A stretch of DNA of 64,000 bases. Source: Hirudo medicinalis. Lineage: Eukaryota > Annelida > Clitellata > Hirudinida > Hirudinidae. Position numbers and translations under genes: made by a program. The notes under the pieces were generated by a model. That model did not search any database. It had not been told where the DNA came from and saw nothing but the letters and a program-made list of their open reading frames with translations. Shown piece after piece: positions 49,446-63,914 of the stretch. Location of the stretch: contig MPNW01000203.1 in NCBI GenBank assembly GCA_011800805.1, forward strand, positions 66,469 to 130,468, given 5' to 3'. Position 1 is the stretch's first letter, and each line of letters starts with the position of its first letter.

Positions 49446-50877
49446 CTAATCGGAGGAGGTATAAAATGCGTCAATGGTGGATTTGTACAAGTCTGCCACT
49501 ACCATCCTTTTCAACTTGAGAGTAGGACCTGTTAATGTTTTATTATTAAATAATGAAGAATAAGTACAAGGCAATAATACATGAAATAATGAATTACATG
49601 AACAAATGCAAAATAGTGAAAAATAAGTTAAATGTAAAATAAACATTAGCTTACCTAGTTCACCATAGCAGATAGAAAAGTCTCTTGGCAGGATGGACCA
49701 TTTTTGAATCAATTGAGCCCTGGAAACAGCCTTTGCATTGGCCTTATCCACCACCATCTGCATGGCCTTTGCCACACCTGGATTGATATTTTCCAGGAGG
49801 TGGCTGAGGGTCCTCACATGATCCGAAAGACCGATTTTATGGCACCATTCCAAGGTGGAAGGGTGGAGATCGTCAAGGGGGGCAAGACTCACCGGATCAA
49901 CTTCGGTCTGCAATTAATATGAACTTAAGTGATAATGGTTGGCTAACCTATATTTCATACTAAGCAGTTATTTGATAGCATCAGATATACAATTGCAGCT
50001 TCAAATAAGGTCACTAGATCAAATATAATCGAGAAGTACAAAAAAAACTGGAAAAATATTTTTATGAGATGAATTTAATAGAATGTTAAGAGACCTTCAG
50101 GGTTATCAGCATGGACAAGAACTTCTTTCTATCACCAACAAGCATGCAGTTGCTGATGCAGGGTAGCAATTCTTTCATGGCATCCTCTATCGGGATGGGA
50201 GCCACATTTTCACCTCCGGCAGTTATAATCAACTCTGGAAGATAATCGTAGACTCACAAATAAATAATTTACTAGTTAGTTATTCTATTCAGAGAAACAT
50301 TGAACACTCATCGAGACAAACCTTTGATTCTTCCTGTGATGTAAAGGAATCCATCTTCATCCTTCCTGCCAATGTCTCCACTTTTCAACCAGACCTCGTC
50401 CTCTGTGAAAGCTTCTCTGGTCTTCTCAGTCATATTCATGTAGCCCATGAAGACATTACGCCCATTCATGCAAACCTAGTTAAGGAAGATCGATTTTGAT
50501 AAATGAAAACGTGACCACATGTCATTTTTTAAATTAAAAAAACCACCAAAAAAAACAAAAACAATAATAACTAATTGTTTACAACATCATTTTGCTTTCT
50601 GCATCTGTGTTTCACATTAGCAACAGCTCTCTTATTATTGATAGTTGTTCTGCTGTTCAATTGTCCAAAACAATAACCAAATAACCAACTTCTCCAGACT
50701 CATCAGTTTTGTTCGTGAGTTTGGTCTGCGATCCTCTCAACTCAACACCCGAGCTCACTGTTCTATATTTCCATGGGAAGGAGATGGTGTGTGGTCCTGC
50801 ATGAGTAATAAAACATGTAAATAATAAAGACTAAAATAATCTTCTATATTGCAATACTTTTGTGCTTAACAGAATAT

Positions 50878-50916
<39 letters not shown>

Positions 50917-53900
50917 AAAATAATCAGAACTATTGTAATCCAGAAGTCCAAATCCTTCAACAGGATGTAATTGAAGTGATGAAATAATCAAGCCTTAAAC
51001 AATGATTCATCACTGTTATGAAAAATCACAAAAGTTCCCAAGTCTTTAAAACAAACTGCTAGCTAAATAAATAATAAGAATCCACTCCAACAGAGGAACA
51101 CAACACTGACCTGAACTTTCACTCATTCCATAAATCTCCATGAGTGGAAGGTTGAGGCTCATGAAGAAGTCTAGTGTGTCCCTCATGATGGGGGCTGCAG
51201 CTGTGAGACAGAAGCGACACCTCTCAAGACCCAGTGCCTTCCTCACCTTCCAGAAGACCAGAAGATTTGCCAAGGTCCAGCCATAAGGAACAGAACCTCT
51301 GTTGATGAATGTAATGGTACTCATAAGTGGGATACATTAGGAAGTGATTATTCATAATATTTCTTTAATAGCTGCAATGTAAAATGCACTCGATGTTTGT
51401 TTATGAATGTCAATTGCATGCTTTATTGATAAGCTTTATTTTTCTAAAAAAAATTTTATTTGCTCAAAAACAGAGACTACTAAATGTCTAAAATAATGTT
51501 GGCTCTTTTTAAGAGTAAACATTCATCAGGACATCTCTAACAATGAATATACAAAGTACCAGATAATATATCTACCAAATATTTATAAACTTTCTTAGGG
51601 AATTCTTAAGGAGATATGTATGTAATTAGTGAAAGAAATTAACCGAGTTAGATCAAGCAAGCAATCGTTAATTAAGATCAACATTTTGTTTTGTTGACAA
51701 CTTTTCCTGCATACTCCAATATGCAAAAACACTGACTGCACTTAACACACTTTACAACTGACCCATTCATGAGGGACATGTTTCCCCAGTAACCGATGTA
51801 CTTTGCAATGCCGACGATGGTCCTGGTTATCAAGCCCTGACTTTTACCCGCCGATATTATCTTCTCCTGCATCTTTTCCCAGACTCGGGGTACTCCGAGA
51901 AAAACCGTGGGATGAACGGCCTTTAGCGTGTCACCGAGGGAACCCTAAAGCAAAGCAAATTATCATGCAGAGCTGTTAAAGTAATTCACAGTGCCGACAA
52001 TTATTGACAGTGCTGTAAAATCACAAGGGTTATAAAAGATATTAACTGAAAGCTAACTGATTGGCACCTTGATAATTATCATTATAATGAATCAGAACTA
52101 TGCAAACAACAAATAATAGTTATGGCTTGGGCAGTTACAAGCACAACAAAAGTCCAACGTGACAATAATTCCTCATGACAAATGATCATTCATAAAATCC
52201 CTTAAACTAAGAAACGAAATGTGATTTTATTAATAATATTGTATTGTCTCTTTCAGTTTGTCACCTTCAGTGCATCAGGCTGTGCAAAGTAGATGGTGGC
52301 TCCGTAGACCAATGGTATGAACACGTCGAGTATCTGTGCTGCTACGTGGCTCAAGGGCAGATAACTGACCAACACGTCATCACAGAGGACCAACTTTGCC
52401 TGCCTACCACACACTGTTGCAGTCCATATGAGCTGTGATTTGCAGTTGTTTATTTGAAGAAGATATTTTGTCGATTTGTTGGATGCAACAACAATATCAA
52501 GTGTGTTATTAGTCAGTTTTAAGTATTATGCATCAACAAATAATTGTCATATTGATCCATAGGGAATTTAGAAATTTTATTTACAGTAAAAGGTGGTGCA
52601 TAGTTTGAACACCCTCCCGGGGGAAAAAGCAGGTGAAAGCTCGAAACACATCCAGCTTTAAATTTCTTAATGATCATTTTTATAGCGACATTTGATTTTG
52701 TGGATATGTTGTTTTTTGCTTTGCTTTTCATGTTGTTCATTATGTGATCCAGCGAGGTTGTGCGTAATTACGATTTACCAATGACGACAAAGATTAAATA
52801 AACTCACATTATCATGACTCAGCATCACACCTTTTGAATCACCTGTAGTGCCAGACTGCAAAGGAATAAAAACCGAGTTATTTTTTTAAATTCTAATTAT
52901 TCACAATTCAATATAATAAATAATTAACTGTTAATTTCACTAAACGAAGTATGAATATGAATTGATGACAAATTAACAAATGAATTTATGGTGCAATCAC
53001 TGATGAATAGATTTAAGCCAACAATTTTCAATGCTCACCAAAAAATAAAGTGAATAACATCTTCCAATGTTTAAAAATGGATCAGAATACAGGATGCATA
53101 TGCAAGTATATTTAGAACATGTCTACAGCATAAATGAAACTACTGCATGTCTCCAATGCTGGTCTGAAACTCTTAAGAAGGAAGCAGAGATTTGTTCTTG
53201 TTTGTGATTTAACAACACATCTCCTAACAAGCATCTCATCTCGCTTGTTCTGTTCTCAAGTTGTTCAATCTTGGTAAGGCACACTTTTCATATAACCTCA
53301 CAATCCTTATCATTGACAACAATCCTTATCTAAACAACAAATAGAATCTTTTGACAAGCTTGAAATTCAAAGAAAATTTTGAAGAAACTTGTCACTTGGA
53401 GTGCAAGTTAGCTCAAAGGGTAGCTAGCGTTCCTGCGAACGACGGTAAAAGCAACAGTCGTTACGTGTGTTCGAAACCCAGCTTGCACCACCACAAAGCG
53501 CCCCTGGGAGTCGGCGCTATATAAACGGTCTAAGAGCTTATGGTGCTATATAAATAAACTTACTTACTTACTTATGACATCAACACAAGCCATGAAATAA
53601 TATAAAAATGTTTTAATAAGAAAGTAGTGCCAATCCAGACATTGTTTCCAAACAGAATGTTAGAATGTGATAAATGGCCTACTATTGATGAAGCACATGT
53701 TCTACATATCCTCTAAAGCTCTTAATAACAAACTGTAACCTTCAATAGTGCATTCATTCAGAGCCTTACTATCTAAAGCTTTCTAGTCAATGAATATAGA
53801 GCTTAATGAATGAAATTCTTGACTTGTTTATAACTAATGTTTAAATAAGCCATGGCTTACTCGAGGGAGTGCCAGAAGCTTTAATGGTTTCAGTTACATC

Positions 53901-55939
53901 AAGATCACAATAAGGCTTTCAAATGATATGCTCAGTTACAATAGCTAGGTATTTGTATGTGACCATTAATCATGAGTGACATAGGTGATGCACCTAAAGC
54001 AATAGAATTGTAAACAACGCACTGTGTATATGAGAGTGCAGCACTTGTTCGGTGCTTGGCTCAGCCAGCGACTCTCCAGCTCCCCCTCGGGTACATCACA
54101 GCCCAGCTTCAGAAACTCTTCCCACTGTTGACGTCAAACCAAATATTCACGTAATATAATAAATATTCAATAATCGCATCACATAAAGATGTGGCAGCTT
54201 GTCGTAAAATTAATAAAAATCTAGTTTGAAATAGTTTCAAAAATACGCACCGAGTTATTTGTTCGGTGAACCCATCGCATCTCACCCCAATAAAATTAAT
54301 GACCAATTCAGATGGATTAAACAAAAGAAGACTGTAATCAGTGTGCTCACAGTGTAAACGTTGGGTAGTTTCTTCTGGAGTGGACCCCTATATTGAACTA
54401 TTGCCTTTAATTCGGGCAACCTGTCCCAGATACTGAGGATTTTCTGTAGTTGAATGTTATTCTCGACAACAGCCACATTACAAGAAGCATTTTGCAAGAC
54501 ATAAAGACAAGATTCTGGTCCATTGGTGGCATATATACCTGTGGCAAGACCTCTGAAAATGAAAATTGCATGATTATTTCACTGAAAGCAGAAAGTGACT
54601 GAGTGATAGGTTGTGGTCAAAATTAATTTAAATTTAAATGAACATGAATGTCTAACCCAGCCAATATGCCTCCCATGTATGATATGAACCACTCTGTGGA
54701 ATTGAAACCCAATATTCCAACGCCATTGCTCACTTTCAAGCCACACTGTATGCAAATTAATTAACTCGTAGACTAAAATCGATTTGCTATAACAACCTGA
54801 CTGAAGCCAAAAGGTTACAAATCATGATATTTTAGACCTCAATAAAGCAACCTCAAAGATGCTATTTGAAATGTGATTATACATTTACTTGCTTAAATTG
54901 AAGAAGTTTAACCTTAATAAATGACTTTGCAGCTGTCCTGCAGAGTTCATAATATTCTCTGAATGTGTGACTTTCCCATGGGGCATTTTTAGAAGATTGA
55001 AATACTGCAAAAAAGTTATTATTGCAAAATGTGAATAACACATCAGTAACCATAATTAGCAAATAGTTTTCCAAATAACATATGAATGAAGTTTTATATT
55101 TCTTTCCAATCTACAAACTGATGAACCTGTTGAACAACATGAACTTGTACTCATTAAAGCTGTACACAAAGGAACAAAACCACTTATTATCTTAATATTA
55201 TTATCATGAAATTCCTGTTTATTCTAAGTTGTGTCCATAGCAAGAACCCTAATGAATCTTAGCCTAAGATTCTAAGTCCATGTGACAAAAACAGCTGCAT
55301 AGCATTAAGAATCAGTGGATCAATAAATAGCTTGGGACTATAAACTTAATTCCGAGACTCTCATCAAAAACAATGATCATCGAACAATAATCCACTGAAT
55401 TTACAAATTCTTAAACACACATCTCAACAAACACATAAATTCAAAATCGTTTAATACCGAGAGCTTGTTGGTCAGGAAATGTCTCAAGAGCCCTTTTGAA
55501 AAGAGTCATAACTGTGATAGGTTTGATTGGTTCTTCCTCATCTTTTGTGAACCTTATCTTTACTGCCCCATCAGCCTTGGTGGAAATGAATGATGCAGCA
55601 ACTGCAAGCTCATCTGCCAAACACAAAGTTGAAAAGCCACTCAACAATCTAATTGAATGTGTATTTACACCTCGCTCATACCGAATTTTTGAATTAAGTT
55701 GCTTAATTTCTTGCCTTTATAACCGGCACTGTCAACATCACCACAAGGACTGTTCAAGACATCCTCATAGACACTGCGACGTAAAACATAAATAAATTGT
55801 ATTTTACGATTAATATTAGTTTTTGACAATATTATATCAAATACCCGCTATCGGTCAGGGAACCCAACGATAGGCTGTCCTCCAAACCCAGGTTCTTCCG
55901 TTGTCGTAATCCAGAATCTTCAATATCTATGCCAGACAT
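49446..55939 (-). CDS. ACSBG: Bubblegum-type long-chain acyl-CoA synthetase, complete, 15 coding exons
   Basis: Activates long and very long chain fatty acids to CoA thioesters (ATP to AMP) at ER or mitochondrial membranes. Exons (minus, some edges approximate): 55849-55939 (MSGIDIEDSGLRQRK), 55458-55645, 54913-55012, 54659-54750, 54351-54556, 54015-54128, 52808-52855, 52265-52432, 51767-51944, 51112-51300, 50690-50800, 50328-50475, 50093-50236, 49657-49913, 49446-49530. The ATP/AMP P-loop TSGTTGDSKGVMLSHDN is mostly on a 48-base exon. Other ANL-superfamily signatures: VSYLPLSHVAAQI, YGMSESSG, SGDIGRKDEDGFLYITGR and LIITAGGENVAP. The last exon reads TLTGPTLKLKRMVVADLYKS. The ACSBG class is set by HVAAQILDVFIPL and by the helical segment preceding the C-terminal lysine region. 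A SINE lies in the intron between the exons at 54015 and 52855. Confidence 0.95.
50881..50910. repeat. (TA)15 microsatellite
   Basis: Perfect alternating TA in the ACSBG intron between exons at 51112 and 50800. Confidence 0.98.
53401..53574 (+). mobile_element. tRNA-derived SINE
   Basis: The first 88 bases are tRNA-like. GTGCAAG (53401-53407) pairs perfectly with CTTGCAC (53482-53488) as a 7-bp acceptor stem followed by CACCA. The Pol III A box (TAGCTCAAAGG, 53410) and B box (TGTTCGAAACC, 53468) are both close to consensus. An unrelated body with two CTATATAAA words follows, then a (CTTA)n tail at 53558-53574. It sits in an ACSBG intron, antisense to that gene. No second copy is in the window and target-site duplications are not evident. 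Confidence 0.85.
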
Positions 55940-57216
55940 GCTACAGATCTTTCGAAAGGTTTATCGCGTGTCAGCCTTAAATTGTAATCTTAATTACGGT
56001 CGCAAACAAAAAAAAACGAGATGAAACGCCTGACGCAACAATTTCAGATCCGAAGTTCAAGCTCAGAAAAAACAACACTAGACGAGCATAATATAGTTCG
56101 ATAGCATGCCACCCGTGACGTGTATAGCGCGATGAATTTTAATTTAGCGCTTTATTTATTCAAAATTTTAGTCCTAAATCTTGAGTTCATTACACATATT
56201 TTTTAATTACGACATTCATTTTACTTTAAAATACACAAACCACCAAACTTACATAAAGGAAATGGAAACGGCGTACATAGAATTCGGTTTATATGATCCA
56301 TTCATTAGAAGTCATTGCATCTTAGAAAAAGTATAGCTTTGAATTTTAGAATATATAAAATTTTCGATGTTATTTCTAAATTAAGATAATTAAATCTGAT
56401 GATTAATAAAACTACCGTCAACGCAGGGATTAACAACGATTAGTCTCGATAACGTAGCTCGCTTAATCCAAATAAAAACAACGATATGATTCATCCACAT
56501 GTCTGAACAGTGATGCAAATACTCATGCTTTGTATTATCTAATATAATAATAATTAGCAGCTACAAAAGTAAGCCGACATCGATTCGTTCCATCGTTTTC
56601 AAAGCGGATCGTTGTCAGTTTTCGTAAATATGCGCATCGCCTTAAACCGCTCCACACGAAATATCCCAGCCAGCGTGATGCTCGGTGAGTCACTTTTTAC
56701 AAAGGGTCGAATCGCTAGTCATTATTCGTAGTTACCCAGGTAAGTTTAAAAGCCACTGACAACATATCGGCAGTCGCCAAAATGCATGATGCATAAAAAT
56801 TTCCTTTGTTATACACAAGACAAAAACACCAAATTAAAACGTCCTAGGGTTTGTTATTATGTAAAGTTTCTTCAAGTAGCAGATCATTGCAAAAAATCAA
56901 TGCAAACAATCACTTGAGAAAAAATTAAAACTTACACTTAATAATTTACAAACATGACACAAAAACACCATTCAACATCAACCTTCAGATATTTCCACAG
57001 CTATAATAAACTTACACAAAATAAAATCCTAAAACAGTTTAATACTCATGGACATGAAGGTCACATAAAAACCATCCAATAATTACTCAATAACACTTTA
57101 TGTTCAAAAAGCCATTCTCAGAGTAGTTAGTGATCTTGGCCAAAGCAAACAAACATTAATTTTATTGTAAAATCAGAAGCAAAACTAAAGACGAATGGAG
57201 TATCAATCCCAGGCCC
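55940..57216. other. Spacer between ACSBG and IPO7
   Basis: Holds the ACSBG promoter (left) and IPO7 3' flank (right). I see no gene or repeat. Confidence 0.55.
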
Positions 57217-60200
57217 TTAAGATGATGGGGCACCACCAAAGCAAAATGAGGAAGGAACTTGAGTGATGGTAAAGTTATATCCTCCTGCCTGCTCAATCTT
57301 CTTTGATTCTATTAACCATTAAAGACATTAATGCTACATTGTATCATTTTAAAAGGAAATATCATAAAATAATACCACCTTGGGCAGCTCTCCTTTGCTC
57401 GGCAAGCCTAAAGATCTCCTCCAACTGCTTGCGATCATCTTCCACCAAATTACGTGTCAAAACTTGGTACCACAAGCTGTCAACATTGCTTATTCCTATA
57501 GATGATAATTGATCATTTTAAACTTGTTATCATCATGTGGTTCTAGCAAAAGTCCAATCACAAAAGGCCTAGTACCTTCGACAACTGTCCTAAACATCTG
57601 GTACTCATCAACGGGGGAATTCTCGCCATCAACCAAAGTGTCATAACTCTCAAGAAGAGTTTCCTCACAGTCATTAAGTTCATCCTCATCATAATCTTCA
57701 TCACTGTTACCCTGAAATCAATAATTGAGGTTTATTTAAACAGTGACATGGATTCCAGCATGCTCGTCAGCACAACTGCACAGAGAGAATAATTGTTCAC
57801 ATATGCACTCACAAATTTCTGAACTTGTTCAAAGTATTCTTCATCCTCATTGTCGATGACATCTTCCTCATCTTCATTCTCCAACTCCTCAACCTCTTCA
57901 TCAGCTGCATTTTCATCTTCTGATTCCTCTTCCTGCAACTGGCCTGAAGCAGAAATATATAAATTAATATATTGTCAACAAAATAATAAATGGATTTACT
58001 GATTTACTGTTTCAATTCATCATAGCTAAAACTGAAACATTAATGTACATACATTCATAGACTTTCTTAAGTCCCTTGAAGATAATGATGAGTGATGGAA
58101 GGAATTTGGCAGCCAAGTCTTCAATGTTGGCTGGTCTGACATTATTTGGGAGACTCATGAGAGTGCAGATTCCAAGGACAAACATTTTCCTGTCGTGGAG
58201 ACTGCAAATGGGACAATTTATGTTTAGTACTTAATGATCATCATCATCATTATTATTGTAATCAAGGTAAACAAGCAAACCCCATAAAGCAGTCGGCATC
58301 ATGAAGAACCTGTTGCAAGAACTTCCTGACCATGGCTTCCTCCTGGTTCGGCAGGCGAACCTCAGCGAGATAAGCGAGTGTGAGCGAAGGGTTGATGAAC
58401 ATCGCCGCCAATACGACTTGTAAGCACATCGTTCTCAATTCTGTGTTCAGAATGGGCCTTGACAATCTGCTGAGCACCAGGTCCAAAAACAAAGGCATCA
58501 TCTGAAATGAGGAGAAAGAATTGGTTAATATTGCACAGTAATGATAATATTAGTAATATCACTAATTTCATGCTATATGTATTTGATGATTATACTTAAC
58601 TATGAACTTAAAACTTAGAAGAATAAAATTTGATTTTTATTTGATAATCGCAATCACATGAACAATTGAACACAATTATTTTATGATGAGGCCAACCTTG
58701 CAGACAAGCTCAGGAATATCCTTAAACTGAAGGAGCATGATTTCGAGCAGTTTGGCAGCATGACTTTCTGCATCCTCACCCGCATCTCCCAGCGTCGCAT
58801 TTAACACCTGAGATTAAAATTTTCCAATTTCAATAAACGCTGTACTAAAATTTTTAAATTTTTCTCACAATATTTTCCAGTTAGTACAACAATACATCAA
58901 ATAAACCATTATCCAGTTATTCTTGTAGAAGTCTTACCATCTTTGCCATGTCGAACATAATCTCCATTCGCGATTGGTCGGCTAAGAATGCCCTCGAATC
59001 AACGGTGATGTAGTTATGTAATGCTGGCATCATGTCGGTGAAGTAGTCAATGTTGCTGTCGCGCTTGAAAAGATCATATATGATTGGCAAAGCTGTCCAC
59101 ATCTGTTGCGTTACTTGCGACGATGTGAGACTATATATGAGTGACAGCATCTCCTCAAAATATTCTGAAAAAATATTCAATTACTTCAAATATTCCACTC
59201 AATGTCCCAAGTGAATGAGCAATTGTGATTGACTTGAATCTCCAATATCAAAAAAAAGATAAAATAAAAATTATATTCACCTGATACATTGTTCTTCAAA
59301 ATGACACCAATAACCTCAATAATGATACCCTCAATGCAACATAGAACCTGTGATAACAATTGACCTCATTATCAGGTTGATTTATTTAGCATATTATTAT
59401 AACTATTCAATTACATCTGACTAACATTCTGTGCATTCAATATAAGTAGATTCCTACCTCCTTTTGATCTTCAAGAACATGGCAAATTGTCTCGAGAGTG
59501 TTGAGAAGTCCCATGGCAGTAATTGACTTGTCCTCGGAGGAAGCACCAGAAGACTCAATCACTGCTGCAAAGGTCTGTCCCTGTATCCAATTATAACAAG
59601 AAACATAAAAATTCAATTTAGCAAATTTAGCCAACTAAATTGAACCACTTCTAAAAAGAAATGCAATCATTACTCACCAAGTGTGAAGTTAGCTCGAATG
59701 CTAGAGGCTTGACCTCCTCGGCGAACGTGTAGACAAAGTTCTGAAGGCAGTTGGAGACGTTGTCCGTCTCAGTGTCTCTGATGAGCTTCAACAAATCTGA
59801 TTGGATGTTAAGTTGATTTATCAAGCTCTGATCCAAAATACATCAGCAATACCATGTAAAAGACACCAGGAACAAAGTAATTCAACTAAGACCAACCTCT
59901 GAAGATCTGTTGAATGTGGGGAAGCATTATTTCCTTTGCTGAAAAAGATTTGCAAATCATTAATTCATGCAATCACTTATGAATATTTATGAATCCAAAT
60001 AAGCAACAATAAACATTTAATGAATAATTAACCAACCTTTCGATTGTTCTGCAAGCATCTTCTGAAGGCCAATAGCTGCCTCCACCCTGACAGGTAGTTC
60101 CTGATCTTTGTTTAGCATATTAACCAGGGACTCTGTGATGAACTGGACATTGGCAACATCCTTGAACTTGGTTTTGCCAAACATATTCACCATCCAACAT

Positions 60201-62968
60201 GCCTGTCATTGTTATGTATGTTAGTAATAATAATTAATAATTGATTAATCATATATCTATAATAATAATAATCCAATTCATGCTTGTTCCAATGTTATTA
60301 AATGAAATGTAGAAAGCATTTAAGAAGTAAATCCTACTCACCCTGGCTCTGAGGAAGCCATGTGGACTGGAGAAGTGTTGGAAGACATGGATTTTCATCA
60401 TGTCCTCGACCTGGTTCTTATACAGCTTCTTCTGCAAGACAAATTGAGAAGAAATCCCCAATGATTCATCACAATAAAATATGTTTATATTTAAGCACCA
60501 TTTACTGAATTTGTAAATATCCATTTCCCATTATGAATCACGTCAACAAACCTTGAGCAAAACATCACCAAGCACACCAATCATGTGCAGGGCCTGATCC
60601 CTGATCTTGGGATCCTCACTTGAGATCACACTGACTGCCCATGACATTGCCATCTGCAATGTCTCCTTCCTCTTGGAGACAACATCAACCAACAAAGCTT
60701 CTGCAGCAGTGGTTGGACTGAAGAACTCTTCATAGATATCTGAAAATTCACCAATTGATGTATTAATGACTATATTATGTAATTATGTCATGTAATAATT
60801 TATAAAGATATGGTAATACTTTTGCACTGCACATAACAGAAATGTCGTCTTCATGGTAACGAAGCATAATTTATTATTTGAAATGATCTCAACAATAGGA
60901 AGAGACAACTTGAAAAACTTAAAGACCTGACTGTTAATTGAGTAAACATTTAAGTGATACCCACCATACTTGACCTTTATGAACTCAACAGGGTCATCCT
61001 GCCACAATTCCTGATCCTCTTCGCTGTGTCCGAACAATGGGAAGATCACACCTTTGATGAGAACCTTTTGACAGAGAAACAGCATATATTTAATTGTTAT
61101 AAGATGCTAAGTTACAGAAAATTTATGTAAATAAAGTTACTCAAGAATAAAGGGAAGCACTCAAGAACTAATAACAGACGTTTCAGCTCTTCAGGTAATT
61201 TGCATACTCAAGTCTGCTGATTAGTTCATCGTGCAATCCATTAGCATAATGCAAACATTAAACTATGCAGATTAACTTACAGGCATGTGAGGCTTCAGAC
61301 ATTTCCAAGTTGTTGCATGCTTGATGCTGGAAAATAGGAGGGTAGAAGTTAATCAATATTCATGTCATATGACACATTTAGATTTCCATTTAGTAAATAC
61401 ATTATCATGCAATTGAAATGTACTAACCCTGTGCTTATGTACTGGAGGGTGAGCTGAAGCACTCTTTGGGAGACAAACTGCTTCTTTACGTACCTGTCCA
61501 GCACCATCAGCAAGACATGCATGCAGTCCACTAAAAAGATTCAATAATTCTTACTTTATTAAATTTGCATAGCAATAATATTTATTCTCCGAAATGCAAA
61601 TCAATGACTGTTCATGACTTATCAAGAATCTCACCGGCAAAGTTCTTCATGAACCACTTAGCAAAGTCATTGTAATCCTTCAGCACTGTACCAGGACTTC
61701 CATACCTGATGAAGATGACTTAAATGTCAGTATGATAGAACCTAATTATTGAATTAGAACAATTGCCTTTAAGTATTCAATTTCTAATAAAGAATCACTG
61801 GATTATTGACAAACCTCTCAAAGCATCTGTTCATGAGATTAACAGCCCACTTCTTGCATTTCCACCAGACCAGATCACCTCTCTCTGCCTCATCGATGTT
61901 GTCACATTCTGCGGGTACTGGCAGCTCAATGACCTTCTTAGCAAGATCCATCCACTGTGCAAAGGTTTCATGGGTGACGAGGTCCATTGGAAGACAAAAT
62001 TGGGTAAGTGCAAAGAAAATCTTCAAGATTTGCTTCTGGAGGTATGCAGAGTTTTCAGAAAAGTCAGGCAACAGCTGCATGCACAGTCTGTGCATTATGG
62101 GGAGGGCATGTACCATGACTTCATTCAATGCATTCCTGTCTTCAGACTTCTTGTACCTGTGAAAACAAGAAACATTCATCTGTGATTATATTTACAAAAT
62201 AAAGCTACAGAAGTTTATAGAATCACAGCTATGGTATTCAAATTATCAAATTCAAATCAATTCAAAAGCACTCACTCAAAATGTTTCACCAGCTGATACA
62301 AGCAGATGAGAGAGCCCATGTAAGTCTCGTGGTTTTGTGAGGTGAGGTACCTCATGATCTTCTCGGCAATACCAGGCCATCTGCCTGGGTAGTCATTCTT
62401 GACCATGGTGCTTACACACACAGCCAGCTGAACACTGTTGACACATTCACATTTTATCAGTGCAATTCCTAGTTAACATTTGTGAAAATTCTTGTGTTTA
62501 AACCATGCTTACCGGATTGGGTCTCTTTGAGCAATAACAGCCTCAACAATGTTATCTCTGATAATTTGCTTATCATTTTCATGTATTGAAAAAGGCACTG
62601 GTTGGCCTGGTTTTGCCTCATCTTCCTCACACCAAAATTGTGTAATCATATTCTTCATGTATATGGCTCCTATTAACATAGAATTTTAAAGGCTTAGTTA
62701 TGACCATCATTCTAAGCCCATTTCGCGATAAATGTACCTGCTTGTCTGATGGAGACATCAATTTCTGGATTCATTACGACATGGAGCAGTTGAGGAACAA
62801 AAGATATTATTTTTTGGACCTGTAAAATCAACAAAAACAAATGTATCTAATACGTGCATAGCACGAGGGATTATTCCCATCTACCTCAGTTAGAAATGTT
62901 TCGGCCTGTTCGCGAAGACTCGGCTCCAAAGTAGCTCTCAAAGCTTCAATGATTTTGTTTTGATCCAT
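57217..62968 (-). CDS. IPO7: Importin-7/8, complete, about 24 coding exons
   Basis: Karyopherin-beta that carries ribosomal proteins, histone H1 (with importin-beta) and signalling proteins into the nucleus. Exon 1 (62885-62968) encodes MDQNKIIEALRATLEPSLRE with the importin-beta N-terminal arm; then GAIYMKNMITQFWCEEDE, KNDYPGRWPGIAEKI (conserved DYP.RW), WWKCKKWAVNLMNRCFERF (61820-61900), YITESL/VEAAIGLQKM blocks (60040-60200), DYFTDMMPALHNYITVDSRA (59010), ELRTMCLQVVLAAMF (58440) and an acidic exon (57812-57940) corresponding to the Asp/Glu-rich insert of IPO7/IPO8. The last exon encodes GGYNFTITQVPSSFCFGGAP and ends at 57217. The split IPO7/IPO8 is vertebrate-specific, so one pre-duplication orthologue is expected here. 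HEAT repeats fill most of the protein. Confidence 0.96.
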
Positions 62969-63914
62969 ATATCCTCTTTAAAAGTTCCAAGATAAAACGA
63001 AAAATATCACAACGTAAAACGTCCGGTGAAACACGTGTGAATCCCTTATAAAGAAGGTTGATAACAAGGGAAGTGCGATGGTAACATGGCCAAGGCAAAA
63101 ACAGCGGATAGCTTGCAATAAATTCTTGTTCATAAAATTTTTAAAACGTAAATATTCAAAAGTTTTTTAATTTATTAATTTTACATTTTAAAAAGTATTC
63201 AACTTAAAACTGTGTTTTAGTATGACTGTCTTCAAATTGAATTGAAGTTGCTTAATGAAATTCCAATTTTCGAAGCATGAAGACCATGACAACAGACATG
63301 AAACAACATTAATTGAAAAAAATCTAAACTAATCACTTTTGTTTTACTAATCCTGTGGGAATCAATGTGGGAAGCTGGTCTAAGTTGACCCCAAAATATA
63401 AAATGATTAATTTAAAGTTTATTTACATATGGCATTAAATGCGAACCTGAAAATCTCTTCTGCTAAATCTGAGATAAAAAAATTCTGATAAAAAACAAAT
63501 TTAGGAAATTGTTATGAATCGAGTTTATTCGCTCAAGTCAGAATGCACGATTCATTTGAATATGTAATTAGCTAATTTTCTATAAGATTAACTTTATTGC
63601 GAAGCCTTCGAAAAATTTACTTGTTTTTATTAAAATATTGTAATGTATTTTAACATTTTTGTCATTGGCTTCTTTAAATGAATTATAGGTGATAGTAGAA
63701 CATTGGCGAAGATCACGGCTGTACTTTGCAATTTTGAGATATCAGGTTGTAAAGTTGTAACCATAAGAGTAACAACATTCAAAATCATGGTTATTATAAA
63801 GTATGCTCATGTTTTCATACTAATAAAACAAAATATTGTTAAATCACTACAGATTAATTTGTAAAACGCCAAAAACTTGTTACGAAGGCTGGGGTTGTCA
63901 TTAAACAAACAAAA
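62969..63914. other. Spacer upstream of IPO7
   Basis: Should contain the IPO7 promoter; no gene on either strand. Confidence 0.55.

Noticed and set aside
53401..53488. Functional tRNA gene
   Set aside because: The A and B boxes and acceptor stem fit, but the anticodon and T stems pair poorly and a SINE body with a CTTA tail follows.
57812..57940. Acidic simple-sequence stretch as a microsatellite
   Set aside because: It is the Asp/Glu-rich coding exon of importin-7, in phase with flanking exons.
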